Shown here: positions 39,828-48,917 of the stretch, piece by piece
Numbering within the stretch: the stretch's first letter is position 1
How the letters are laid out: each line of letters opens with the position of its first letter
Assembly: GCF_004337365.2 (NCBI RefSeq)
Contig: NZ_CP044016.1
Location: 1,922,001-1,986,000, forward strand
Length of the DNA stretch: 64,000 nt
Direction of reading: 5' to 3'
From: Rhizosphaericola mali
GTDB taxonomy: Bacteria > Bacteroidota > Bacteroidia > Chitinophagales > Chitinophagaceae
Program-made: the position numbers and the translations under genes
The notes under the pieces: generated by a model
The model's database searches: none
What the model saw: the letters and a program-made list of their open reading frames with translations, nothing else
What the model was told of the DNA's origin: nothing

Positions 39828-41852
39828 TCAATTTTCCGTTTTATTATTTACAGTATGCAGACTATAGTTCTTTTTACCAAAAATAATATAGCCTAATCTT
39901 ATATAAACGTTTCGTTCTGATGGGTAATATAAACTACTTAAACTTATTTTTTTACCAAGATCCCAGCCTAGTTCAGGCACCCAAGATATACGAGATTGTT
40001 CTGAATAGGGTTTGTTTATCAAAATAATACTTTGTAGACCTGCATATAAATGTTTTGTAGCATATAATTTTAGTCCTAGACTCTGATAATAGGAAAATTT
40101 GTGAGATAAAGACCAATTATCGTATGATCCAGAATAAATATTATAATTTTCATGTTGCACTTGATTAAAACCAAAACTAGTTATGAAACTCACACTCTCC
40201 ATCAAATGCTTCTGAAATCTGACATCAATATTTGTATAACGCAAAGCTTTTGATTGAGTGTTATTTACAAAAGCTAAATTTTGTTCAAGTCCAATTTGAA
40301 CAGACCATTTATAATGCTCAAACATTCTGTTAATGATTCGTGTTTGTAACCAACTCTGATTGGTGATTCCAAATTGCCAACCAAGTAATTTGTTCGATGG
40401 AAATCCACTATAATTAGGAACAATTGGCTCATTCACATTTTTACCTGTATAATTGAAGGTAGGTCCAATAAATAAGCTAGTATTTTGAGATATAGAAAAA
40501 TTTAGATTAGATTGTAATTGGATCAGTGCATTTTCAGTATTCCTTGCATAAGATGCAGTTGGTTTCTTATCAAAAATTCCATACTGATGTCCATCTGAAT
40601 ATACGAAATTACGCATACGTCCATAGGTAAGTACTGTTGATAATGACAACTTTTGACTTAATCTAAAATCATGTCCGAAACCTACACTAACATAATATCT
40701 TTTCTTATTAATGTAGCTTGCGCCTGTGTTTGCAACAAAGTATAGTTTTTCATTGCCCAATTTAAAACTAACATTGGAAAAAAATAAATTATTAGTAAAG
40801 TATGAGATTCGTGGAAAATGATTCATATTAGCAAAGTTTAATGGTCCAATTGTCCAACCAACTGAACTATCTGCAACATTTATAATTCCTATCTGTACTC
40901 CTTTAAGCTTATGAGACCGATTAATTGCTGCGAGTTGAACGCCATTAGATAATCCTTCAGTTTTGTTAAGAATCGCAGAAAGTTGAATACCTTTTGACGT
41001 ATCTCCTACATAGTTGTGGAGTCCCGCTATTTGAATTCCACTCATTGACTTATCTATAAGATTAATAACCCCTGCAATTTGGATTCCTTTGCCATTTGAA
41101 ATATTGTGATTAAAAATTGTTCCAAATTCAAAAGACTTAACATTATTTGATCTTCCGCCTATAATATGAAATGCAAATGGAAGATTGTTCTTTGGTTCAT
41201 TTTTATTGTTAGAAATAGAACTAAGTTTCACAGGAGTCATCTCTAGCACAGGAATTGGTCGCATAGTTATAGTTAAATACTCACTGTGCAAGTTAGCAAG
41301 TGGTACTATCGTATCGTAATAAAACTCTTTTGTACATAACAATACATCCCCTTTTTTAACAAAGGGGATAGATATATTAAATGATCCATCTTTTTTTGTT
41401 TCTTTATAATTTACATCATTGCTATATACTAGGTGAACGTGCCCTATATTTTCTTGTTTACTGAGATCCTTAACATAACCAGACAATTGAGTGTATTCCC
41501 TAGGAGTGATAATAACATAATCCTTTTCTTGTTTATATTGATAAAAAATTGGTAATATCAGCGATAACAATTCATTTAAATTACAATTACGTTTTTTTAT
41601 CGATACAATCGAATTTTCTTCAAACACGTCCGATTGAAATGAAAATGGAATCTTACTTACTGCACTTAACTTTTTTAAAGCCAGACTTATAGAACTATTA
41701 TCAACTTCAAATTGAGGAACTTTTTGCTTTAATAAAGATTGTGCAACTATCAAATTATTTATACATAATAAGAATAAAAATGCTAAACCATGCGATCGTA
41801 GTATCTTGTTTTTAAGTGAACTATTTAACTTTATAAATAATAATTTTTCCAT
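39828..41852 (-). CDS. Outer-membrane barrel protein with STN domain and LA_2272-like repeats
   Basis: A 674-residue protein that follows a FecR gene. After an N-terminal signal (about 18-38) come an STN domain (about 43-118, SSISLALKKLSAVSKIPFSF), a carboxypeptidase-regulatory domain (about 125-205), and a run of repeats with the pattern GIQIAGVINL, GIQIAGLHNY, GIQLSAILNK, GVQLAAINRS and GVQIGIINVA (about 255-335). The repeats resemble the LA_2272 surface family. The C-terminal part looks like an outer-membrane barrel. No TonB plug motif is visible, so it seems a sensor rather than a normal receptor. Its start overlaps the FecR 3' end by 32 bp. Confidence 0.78.
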   Translation of the reverse strand: MEKLLFIKLNSSLKNKILRSHGLAFLFLLCINNLIVAQSLLKQKVPQFEVDNSSISLALKKLSAVSKIPFSFQSDVFEENSIVSIKKRNCNLNELLSLILPIFYQYKQEKDYVIITPREYTQLSGYVKDLSKQENIGHVHLVYSNDVNYKETKKDGSFNISIPFVKKGDVLLCTKEFYYDTIVPLANLHSEYLTITMRPIPVLEMTPVKLSSISNNKNEPKNNLPFAFHIIGGRSNNVKSFEFGTIFNHNISNGKGIQIAGVINLIDKSMSGIQIAGLHNYVGDTSKGIQLSAILNKTEGLSNGVQLAAINRSHKLKGVQIGIINVADSSVGWTIGPLNFANMNHFPRISYFTNNLFFSNVSFKLGNEKLYFVANTGASYINKKRYYVSVGFGHDFRLSQKLSLSTVLTYGRMRNFVYSDGHQYGIFDKKPTASYARNTENALIQLQSNLNFSISQNTSLFIGPTFNYTGKNVNEPIVPNYSGFPSNKLLGWQFGITNQSWLQTRIINRMFEHYKWSVQIGLEQNLAFVNNTQSKALRYTNIDVRFQKHLMESVSFITSFGFNQVQHENYNIYSGSYDNWSLSHKFSYYQSLGLKLYATKHLYAGLQSIILINKPYSEQSRISWVPELGWDLGKKISLSSLYYPSERNVYIRLGYIIFGKKNYSLHTVNNKTEN

Positions 41853-42819
41853 CAGATTGTCTTGACCATTCCAATTTTAATGTATCACAAATTATGTCCA
41901 ATATTTTAGAGATTGGTTGATCTTCAAAATAAACAGTAATAGGAATATTGTCTAATGAAGAATTCTGTAATTCGATTTTTTCGCTATAAAACTCTCTCAA
42001 ACCATTTACAAGTTCTATCAATGGAGTACCGATGCAATCAAACTTTTTAGTTCGATAATATTGATAAAATTTGTCTTTCACAATAGATTTTTTTATGACA
42101 TTATCAATTGGATTTACTTTGGCAACTTCATTGGCGCTTAGCTCCAAAATCGTATTATTACTTTCAATATTTACTTTTCCTTCTTCAACAATTATTTGAA
42201 CTTCTTCATTTTCTTTTTTAACATTGAATGCAGTACCTATATCTTTTATGTTTACATCGTTATAAACTACAGTAAACATAGGTAAGTTTGCATGCTTGAT
42301 GGAAAAAAAAGCCTCCCCAAAAAGCTGAACATTTCTGTTTTCTTTCAAAAAATTCTTTGAATAGCCCAATCGTGAACCCTTATTTAAAACAACAGAAGAT
42401 CCATCTTCTAGTCTAATAGAGCAAACTTTATTGCCTGCATCTAACCATATGTATTGATTATTAGTATAATTGTGATAAATAAAATAACCTATAGTTGAAA
42501 GTAGTATAAAACCGATCCAGATTGCTATATTTCTGATTGGAAAAAAGAATTTTTTCTTATTAAAATTATAATCAACTGAAGAAGCTTTATCTTTTTCAGA
42601 TAAAAATTTATCCCACTCTTTATCCAAATTTATAGAGTGGGTATCGCGAAATTGATCTACTTTATTGATAATATTGCTAAGATTATTTAATTCATTTTCG
42701 TTAGCTACACTTTCCATAGACCAATCTTTCACCCTATTTCTTTCATTATCATTAGCTTCCCCTAATACATACCGCACCAAGAGTTCTTGAGTAATCTTAT
42801 GTTTGTTATGGGTAATCAT
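41821..42819 (-). CDS. FecR-family anti-sigma factor
   Basis: A 332-residue inner-membrane regulator. A cytoplasmic N-terminal part (1-90) is followed by one membrane segment (about 93-112, IAIWIGFILLSTIGYFIYH), a FecR domain (about 125-225, SIRLEDGSSVVLNKGSRLGY and EAFFSIKH) and a DUF4974-like end (about 255-330, TPLIELVNGLREFYSEK). Its start overlaps the sigma factor stop by 4 bp. Together with the STN protein encoded downstream it forms a complete cell-surface signalling cassette, the second in this window. Confidence 0.93.
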   Translation of the reverse strand: MITHNKHKITQELLVRYVLGEANDNERNRVKDWSMESVANENELNNLSNIINKVDQFRDTHSINLDKEWDKFLSEKDKASSVDYNFNKKKFFFPIRNIAIWIGFILLSTIGYFIYHNYTNNQYIWLDAGNKVCSIRLEDGSSVVLNKGSRLGYSKNFLKENRNVQLFGEAFFSIKHANLPMFTVVYNDVNIKDIGTAFNVKKENEEVQIIVEEGKVNIESNNTILELSANEVAKVNPIDNVIKKSIVKDKFYQYYRTKKFDCIGTPLIELVNGLREFYSEKIELQNSSLDNIPITVYFEDQPISKILDIICDTLKLEWSRQSDGKIIIYKVK

Positions 42820-43367
42820 CTATTTAATATTTCTAAAATAATTAATAAAAATGGTAAAAAGTCGCTGAGTTCCATTCTAAATATTTTTAACGCCTTAGTT
42901 ATTTGCTTTTCTACTGCCTTAGACGAAATGCCTAAAATTGTAGCTATTTCACTATATTTTTTAGATTCAAATCTACTCATACTGAATATGATTCGACATT
43001 GTTTTGGTAACTTCATTAGCGTTTTTTGTATAGCTACATTGAGTTCCTTCGATTCTATTAAATGCTCTACTCTACTTGTATCTATTGACTTAATTAATTC
43101 ATCACTATTTGTAATTGTCAATGATCTTTTATTTTTCCTAAGATATTGAATTGATGCATTATAAACGGAACTATATAAGTAGGCCGAAATAGAAGACCTA
43201 ATTTCTAATTTTTCTTTTCTCTCCCAAATATATACGAATACTGACTGAACTACTTCTTTGGAAATCTCAAAATCATTTAAAAAAGTATTAGCATATAGCA
43301 CTAAACTTTTAAATTTCTCTTTAAATAATCTCTCGAAACCAGATGCTTCAATAATTAATCTCATCAA
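42816..43367 (-). CDS. ECF RNA polymerase sigma factor
   Basis: A 183-residue ECF sigma factor. Region 2 has YANTFLNDFEISKEVVQSVF and VYIWERKEKLE, and region 4 has LPKQCRIIFSMSRFESKKYS followed by ILGISSKAVEKQITKALKIF. It begins MMRLII; the second Met is an equally possible start. It is first in a three-gene overlapping operon with FecR and the STN-barrel gene. The target promoter is unknown and probably includes its own operon. Confidence 0.94.
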   Translation of the reverse strand: MMRLIIEASGFERLFKEKFKSLVLYANTFLNDFEISKEVVQSVFVYIWERKEKLEIRSSISAYLYSSVYNASIQYLRKNKRSLTITNSDELIKSIDTSRVEHLIESKELNVAIQKTLMKLPKQCRIIFSMSRFESKKYSEIATILGISSKAVEKQITKALKIFRMELSDFLPFLLIILEILNR

Positions 43368-43426
43368 GGTTTATTAAAAAAACGGTAAAACATAGTAAAT
43401 AATGACCAATTCGTGATAATACTCAA

Positions 43427-44263
43427 TTATTTGTAATGGCTATATTCTTTTATCAATGAAGTTTTTTTATTTTTCCACTTAGCATCCAAGGATATTAAAT
43501 TGCTCTGATCCTCAAATGGCGCTGGCTTTTGACAATATTTTAATGTCATTCTACTATAGTGATGGATAAAACAACTTTTAATTATGCAGCAGGGCTTAAT
43601 ATCGTTAAATAAACTAATTCGCTCTTGAATTCTATAGATTAAATCAAAATCTGCTGCTTGTATTCTTTCGTCCCACCAACCAACCGTATTCAATCCTTTT
43701 TGAGTCATCATAATATTTGCCCCTACTAACCCTTCACAGATTTCTCCTTTATATTTTTCGTTCCATTGATCGCAAAATTTATTCCAATTTCCATACATCA
43801 ATTGATGCATCAACCACAAAGATAATCGAGAAATTTTTCCTATTGCATATAGGGAATATTTAATACGTTTCCATCTTTTTTGAAATTTTCTATCCAATAG
43901 TTTATTTCCAGTTTGACCATTATCTGCCGCGCATAAAATATCTAAATCAAAATTAATAGAATGATTAATTAGAATATCATCCCAAGATGGACAAACAATT
44001 ACGTCGTTATTTAAAAACACAAAATATTTTCCAGTGGCAACTTCTATTCCTTGATTTTGGCAATATGGATAAGAATAATTGGCATTATTCTTTATAACAA
44101 TTGCATTATTATTCTGGAAATATTCTCTTGTTCCGTCCGAAGAATTATTATCAATAATGATTAATTCATAAGAATTTAATGTGTATTTTTTGAGACTCTC
44201 AAGAAATATTTTGTTCATTGCAAGGCCATTCGAAACGGCTGTAATTATACTTAAGATAGGCAT
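43427..44263 (-). CDS. Family 2 glycosyltransferase
   Basis: A 278-residue GT-A fold enzyme. It opens with ILSIITAVSNGLAMNKIFLESL and has SYELIIIDNNSSDGTREYF (nucleotide-sugar binding) and FVFLNNDVIVCPSW, where NND occupies the DxD position. A later GWWDERIQAADFDLIYRIQE fits the acceptor and catalytic acid region. No membrane segment is seen. It stands 59 bp upstream of the sigma factor gene's start, on the same strand, and 26 bp past an outer-membrane protein gene. The transferred sugar and acceptor are unknown; a role in surface glycan synthesis is likely. Confidence 0.88.
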   Translation of the reverse strand: MPILSIITAVSNGLAMNKIFLESLKKYTLNSYELIIIDNNSSDGTREYFQNNNAIVIKNNANYSYPYCQNQGIEVATGKYFVFLNNDVIVCPSWDDILINHSINFDLDILCAADNGQTGNKLLDRKFQKRWKRIKYSLYAIGKISRLSLWLMHQLMYGNWNKFCDQWNEKYKGEICEGLVGANIMMTQKGLNTVGWWDERIQAADFDLIYRIQERISLFNDIKPCCIIKSCFIHHYSRMTLKYCQKPAPFEDQSNLISLDAKWKNKKTSLIKEYSHYK

Positions 44264-44289
44264 ATCAAATATTTTATATAATAGAGACT

Positions 44290-44952
44290 TTATTGATTGT
44301 TTACCCTACCTTCAATTGTAGAATTGATAATATATTTATAAAATCTGTATCCTACTGTAAATAGATATCCATAAGATTTGTATCCATGTCTACTCATATT
44401 TAAATTATAACCGTTACCTATACTAGAGTAGTATTTTGCATTAATAAAGATTGACCGATTGTTGCGTATGGGAATATTATACTCTATGCCTCCAAACCAA
44501 TTGTACGTTGTTTTGTAAAAAATAATTGCAGTGTCGACTTTTACGCCATTGGGATATTCTACATTGCCAGAGATTTTATAGTTTATTTGTGCTCCTGCTA
44601 ATAATGTAATGTGAGTTTTGGGAATATTATATTTTATAGCAATTGGTAAAATTAAATAACTCAAATTCACCTTAGGTTTATATTCAATAAAATCATAATA
44701 CAATTCATTTCGAGAAAGTCCATTTAAATCCATCCTAAATCTTTGATAGTTTAGCTGTCCATTTAAATAAAAATGATGTCCCAATTTAATATCAACGCCA
44801 ATACCAGCTTGATAACCAAATTTTCGATTTAGATTTATGTTATTTAAATCCAAGTATGCACTCCCTGCATTTATCTCATACTTGATCTTTCTTTGCGCCT
44901 CTATTTTTGAAAATATTAGCAATGTCATTAATAATACTAAATAATTTTTCAT
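44290..44952 (-). CDS. Outer-membrane beta-barrel protein
   Basis: A 220-residue secreted protein with signal peptide (1-19, ending SKIEAQ) and a predicted small beta-barrel. Alternating aromatic strands such as HFYLNGQLNYQRFRMDL and LSYLILPIAIKYNIP match the PorT/outer-membrane-protein-beta-barrel family. Function is not known. It is the first of the minus-strand group leading through the glycosyltransferase toward the sigma cassette. Confidence 0.82.
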   Translation of the reverse strand: MKNYLVLLMTLLIFSKIEAQRKIKYEINAGSAYLDLNNINLNRKFGYQAGIGVDIKLGHHFYLNGQLNYQRFRMDLNGLSRNELYYDFIEYKPKVNLSYLILPIAIKYNIPKTHITLLAGAQINYKISGNVEYPNGVKVDTAIIFYKTTYNWFGGIEYNIPIRNNRSIFINAKYYSSIGNGYNLNMSRHGYKSYGYLFTVGYRFYKYIINSTIEGRVNNQ

Positions 44953-45262
44953 CTTATGTAATTTGTAATAAGATGAAAAAATTTAATTATACCCTACGTT
45001 GGTGAAAAAACTACGACAATGATCCCATTAAGTCAATATTATAAATCCAATGCAACTTATTTTTTTCAATACAATTCGGGGAGCAAATCAATTTTGGCAT
45101 TAGCGGACTAAATTAATCGTTTTTCAATAAGCTTATGGATTTGATTTTTTAACTACCTAATTTGTAGAAAGGAGAGTTTAAAAGTTAAGAATATTCCAAT
45201 TTAATTCGCCTGTCAACTGTATGCTCTGATATAGAACTCTCATCTTTCTAATGTATTATCTC
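44953..45262. other. Intergenic region without a recognisable gene
   Basis: About 310 bp of AT-rich sequence. No ORF, hairpin with T-tract or repeat was recognised. Confidence 0.6.
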
Positions 45263-46270
45263 CTATTTTTTATCCCTTTTAAAGCTTTCCAATTCTTTGT
45301 TCATCTCATCCAATAATTGCTTTTCACTTGGTAAGTAAAGTTCGTATTGACTTGCAATAATCTGTTTTTGTCCTTCGGGTAATGTAAATTTCACAACTGC
45401 ATCATTTTTATTTGCACATAGCAAGATTCCAATAGTTGGATTTTCGTGCGATAATTTTTCTACGCGGTCATAGTAGTTAACATACATTTGAAGTTGTCCA
45501 ATGTCTTGGTGTGTCAGTTTCGTAGTTTTAATTTCAATGATAACAAAACTTTGTAATAGTCGATTATAAAATACTAAATCCACAAAAAACTCATCCCCTT
45601 CGATATGGATTCTTTTCTGTCTTGCCACAAAAGAAAACCCATTGCCTAATTCCAACAAGAAGTCCTGCTAATGAGTAATAATGGCGCTTTCCAAATCTTT
45701 CTCATAATATGCAGCTTCTCATTTTAATCCGAGAAATTCCAAGAGCATAGGATCTTTAATAATTTCTTTAGCATTAGATGGCTGTTTTTCATTTTTGGCT
45801 ACTGCTAACACACTTTCTTTGTCATTACTCAATAATAGACGTTCATACAAACTGCCATAAATCTGACGTTCCAATTGACGTACTGTCCAGTTATTCTTTA
45901 CTGTTTCAGCAATATAAAACTCTCTTTTGTCTTGATTATCAACACTTAAAAGTAACTTATACTGACTCCAACTCAATTGTGCATACAGTGTATGCACATT
46001 CTCAAATGTGCGGTAAAGCTTCCTGTAAAGGTTTATTTGCCTTGTAGAAAACCCACTACCAAATTCAGGCTGTAATTGTTCGGAAAGATATTTTATCAAA
46101 TATGTCCCATAATCAGCTCGATCTTTGCTTTCTTGCTCTTCTTCGAAGATTCTTTTTCCAATGTGCCAATACATCAAGGTTCGCTGATGGTCAACAGAAC
46201 GAATCGCACGATCCTTTGATTGAGCAATAATAGCTTTTATATCTGAAATAATAGATTGATTTACAAGCAT
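45263..46270 (-). pseudogene. YhcG/DUF1016-family PD-(D/E)XK nuclease gene with two in-frame stops
   Basis: One continuous reading frame encodes an N-terminal DUF1016 helical domain (AIIAQSKDRAIRSVDHQRTL, YWHIGKRIFEEEQ, LSWSQYKLLLSV) and a C-terminal nuclease domain (FVDLVFYNRLLQSFVIIEIK, the D...ExK motif). The two parts are cut by TGA at 45719-45721 and TAG at 45668-45670, both in the same frame, separated by EAAYYEKDLESAIITH. The nuclease domain also lacks a nearby start codon of its own except one within the frame. The whole length of about 335 residues fits the family. It is probably an inactivated gene; relatives are linked to mobile elements and restriction systems. Confidence 0.85.
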
Positions 46271-46430
46271 TATTTATATCCGATATTTTGCATTTTATAA
46301 ATGGTAAATGTACTAAATTGAGAATAATAATTCATCTTGTTTTAAAGGTATATTGTTCATAAAGTAATCTTAATAAAAAGACCACCATTACTGGTGGTCC
46401 AAAATTGGTAATGATGAATACCTCAGACAA

Positions 46431-46931
46431 TCACGCATTACCGTTAAAATTTCTTGTTAGATAATCCTCCATAGTTGCATCTTCTTGATAAAATGCATTG
46501 GCCTCTTTCTTGAAAGCTTGTTCGACTCTTGGAGGAAGTAGTCTTGATGTTGCATTTCTATCATATAAAAGAATACCACTTTTACTTACCCAATTAAAGA
46601 AGATATTTCCCTCATTCATCTTTCTTAGCATAAAATAGAGTGAATGTATTTTAAATGAAACAGTACCAAAATGAGCGATCTGCTCTTGTATTTCCTGTTT
46701 CAACGATTCTTCTATTACAGATTCATCTGGCATAATAATCAATAGATCAAAAGCGAATGTTTTTTCTTCTGTCACTTGCTTTAATAAAAAAGTGGAGCGT
46801 TTTAGTTTTGATATAGTTTCGTAACCATAACAATAGATTAGTAAAGGATTGAGTTGTGCTGCAATCAATTTTTTGACATATAAAAGTGTCATGCAGTCTT
46901 TAGCTTTAAGATGAGTTATAGAATTTTCCAT
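46431..46931 (-). CDS. Nucleotidyltransferase-like protein lacking catalytic motif
   Basis: A 166-residue protein. LNPLLIYCYGYETISKLKRS, later FAFDLLIIMPDESV, FGTVSFKIHSLYFMLRKM and FFNWVSKSGILLYDRN resemble the N-terminal nucleotidyltransferase-like half of a Bacteroidota HEPN protein family. The catalytic GSxxxG...DxD is not present, so it would be inactive as a transferase. The HEPN half is absent. It ends the pair with the helical protein encoded 11 bp upstream. The relation is from memory of pattern only and could be wrong. Confidence 0.6.
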   Translation of the reverse strand: MENSITHLKAKDCMTLLYVKKLIAAQLNPLLIYCYGYETISKLKRSTFLLKQVTEEKTFAFDLLIIMPDESVIEESLKQEIQEQIAHFGTVSFKIHSLYFMLRKMNEGNIFFNWVSKSGILLYDRNATSRLLPPRVEQAFKKEANAFYQEDATMEDYLTRNFNGNA

Positions 46932-46942
46932 TTTGTATTGGT

Positions 46943-47536
46943 TTATAATGATAAAATATTTTCATTCTTAGTTTCCATTTCAGCAATATTGATAAGGCTT
47001 GTCGATGGTTGATTGATTCGAGTATTAATTAAGAAATTAGCTTCAATAAATCCATTTAGTAAAATATAAATTGGTAATAGATCATAATCTGGAGTATAGT
47101 CAAATTGTGAAAAAGCATAATCAAGTATATCATCGAGGGTTATGCACCATTTTTTAGCAAATTTGTATTTAAAAAATTGAGCAAGCACTTTGAATGGATT
47201 ACTAAGTTCCGATTCAGTCAAGGTTTTGCACACACATATCGCTTCATCTCTAACAGAGAAGGACTTTACAATAGTTTCGTTATTCGCCTCTGATAATATA
47301 CTATCCGCTGCAAGAATCAATGACCTCATTGAATGCAAAAGATCTATCATCATAGTCAAATCTTTACATTTAATTTTTTCATATTTTACCGCAAGTAGTA
47401 GAAATACTTTTATATGTTTTCGATATACATCAAGACTATACATAAAGAAAATCTCCGCAATTACTCGATAAGGATCTTTGATGATATTAAAATTCCAGAT
47501 GTATGTATGGTAATGATCTTTGTTCTTCTTCTTCAT
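46943..47536 (-). CDS. Helical protein of unknown function
   Basis: A 197-residue protein, unassigned. It seems mostly alpha-helical, with amphipathic stretches such as VYRKHIKVFLLLAVKYEKIK and a cysteine pair in VRDEAICVCKTLTE. No signal peptide or membrane segment is evident. It precedes the nucleotidyltransferase-like gene by 11 bp on the same strand, so the two likely work together. It diverges from the XRE regulator, whose product may control it. Confidence 0.6.
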   Translation of the reverse strand: MKKKNKDHYHTYIWNFNIIKDPYRVIAEIFFMYSLDVYRKHIKVFLLLAVKYEKIKCKDLTMMIDLLHSMRSLILAADSILSEANNETIVKSFSVRDEAICVCKTLTESELSNPFKVLAQFFKYKFAKKWCITLDDILDYAFSQFDYTPDYDLLPIYILLNGFIEANFLINTRINQPSTSLINIAEMETKNENILSL

Positions 47537-47684
47537 AATCTGTTGTTTTTCTTAAATGCAAAGATCCATTGGCAGACTGCTGTATCCTACACGAAAAATC
47601 GGTTAGTTACCGTATTCTCTTTGTTTTTTACTAATTTTGGTCGTAGGTTGAAATAATAGAAACAACCCTTAAATTTGCTTCATT

Positions 47685-48113
47685 ATGAGTTTAGAGAAAG
47701 AGCACAAAGTACACGAAGGCCGTAATGTCAAAAGATTCCGTGAGATGTTAGGTATCAAACAGGATGCATTGGCATGGGAACTTGGAGAGGATTGGAACCA
47801 ACAAAAAGTTTCTTTATTGGAACAAAAAGAAACTATAGAACCCATTTTACTTCAAAAGCTTTCTCTTGCGCTTAAAATTCCAGTAGAAGCAATCCAAAAT
47901 TTCGATGAAGAAAAAGCGGTGAATATTATTTCAAATACATTTAATCAAGGTTCATTTTTGAATACTGGAAATACTCCAACATTCAATGTTAATCCTATCG
48001 AAAAGCTAGTACAACTCCATGAAGAGAAAATTGCATTATACGAAAGGATGCTCAAAGAAAAAGAAGAGATGATGTCGAGGCTAGAAAAAATTATACAAAA
48101 CATATCAAAGTAA
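47685..48113 (+). CDS. XRE-family helix-turn-helix regulator with C-terminal coiled coil
   Basis: A 142-residue DNA-binding protein. The HTH (about residues 12-65) reads NVKRFREMLGIKQDALAWEL and ends with KLSLALKIPVEAIQNF. A linker (NTFNQGSFLNTGNTPTFNVN) leads to a coiled coil (about 105-142, KLVQLHEEKIALYERMLKEK). This form is frequent upstream of Bacteroidota SWIM genes and mobile elements. The last 155 bp of the gene lie in a direct repeat, copied at 50390-50548. It diverges from the helical-protein gene, whose promoter it may control. Confidence 0.88.
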   Translation: MSLEKEHKVHEGRNVKRFREMLGIKQDALAWELGEDWNQQKVSLLEQKETIEPILLQKLSLALKIPVEAIQNFDEEKAVNIISNTFNQGSFLNTGNTPTFNVNPIEKLVQLHEEKIALYERMLKEKEEMMSRLEKIIQNISK

Positions 48114-48322
48114 ACTATTATAGTTTACTTTTCTTTTTATAGATACAACCTTACTGTAATTTACATAGTTGTTAAGTTGAATACATTGGTCAATAAAACG
48201 TGGTTTGCATAAAACTATATATTATGGCAAATACTAAACTACCCACCTACAGGCTCGAATTTGAAACACCTTATGCTCTTTCTGAGGATATCAATTTTTA
48301 CGAATTGTATATTGGAGATAGA
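47958..48322 (+). repeat. Direct repeat, copy A (left boundary of 2.4-kb insertion)
   Basis: About 365 bp shared with 50390-50755. It covers the end of the XRE gene, the whole intergenic region and the start of the SWIM gene. The intergenic part is almost identical, with a 2-bp length change in a T-run. The coding ends differ mainly by synonymous changes. Confidence 0.92.
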
Positions 48323-48388
48323 TTCACCCATATGAATATTAAATTTCACGAATTTCTTTTTTTCTGTTTAATACTTATTATACTATAA
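48224..48388 (+). pseudogene. Truncated 5' fragment of the SWIM gene
   Basis: The first about 30 codons (MANTKLPTYRLEFETPY, LSEDINF) match the intact SWIM gene at 50657. Homology then ends, and an unrelated tail leads to a stop after 54 codons. No zinc finger remains. It is the copy A remnant of the duplication, probably not functional. Confidence 0.85.
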
Positions 48389-48454
48389 ACAATAAATTCT
48401 TTATCTACAATTGATAAAGTCTTATTTCTAATCATCATCTAAAAAATCAAAAAG

Positions 48455-48676
48455 ATGAAAAAGCTTAAATTAACACTTCTAGATCTTGATAATGTAGAAG
48501 TATTGTCTAGAAGTCAATTGAGAAATGTTTTGGGCGGAATGGCGCCTGCAACCACCACAGAAGATCCAGAAGATTCTTGTGGAGTGGATTGTGCTTCAAA
48601 TTCAAGTGTATGTAAAGGTAGTTGCCCTCGTTGTAACCAGACTCAAGTTAGTCAACGCTATTATTGTGTCCAATAG
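48455..48676 (+). CDS. GG-leader, cysteine-rich peptide precursor (RiPP-like)
   Basis: A 73-residue peptide. The leader MKKLKLTLLDLDNVEVLSRS followed by QLRNVLGG matches the Bacteroidota natural-product precursor leader type (TIGR04149-like, double glycine at residues 27-28). The predicted core of 45 residues starts acidic and Thr-rich, then has six cysteines (SCGVDCASNSSVCKGSCPRC and a final YYCV). Three disulfides or thioether cross-links are possible. A TlpA-type thioredoxin is encoded 240 bp downstream. No peptidase-transporter or modification enzyme is visible nearby, so the product and its export are unproven. Confidence 0.82.
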   Translation: MKKLKLTLLDLDNVEVLSRSQLRNVLGGMAPATTTEDPEDSCGVDCASNSSVCKGSCPRCNQTQVSQRYYCVQ

Positions 48677-48917
48677 AAAAATGTAGTAATTTACTATTAT
48701 TACTTCTATAGACTGGTTATTTAAATTATTCCAGTCTATAGTTTAATCAAATAATTAAGTATCGAAAACATTGTTATCAATATTGTTTTGTATTTCAAAT
48801 CTCCATTTTTTGTACAAAAAGATTAAAAAAATATTGAAAAATTTGGTATTAATTACAACGCACGTTTCACAAAACAATATTTAATAATTTTTACTCCAAT
48901 TAAAATAAATATAAATC

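Noticed and set aside
48200..48388. Independent small protein at copy A
   Set aside because: It is a truncated copy of the SWIM gene start, with an unrelated tail.
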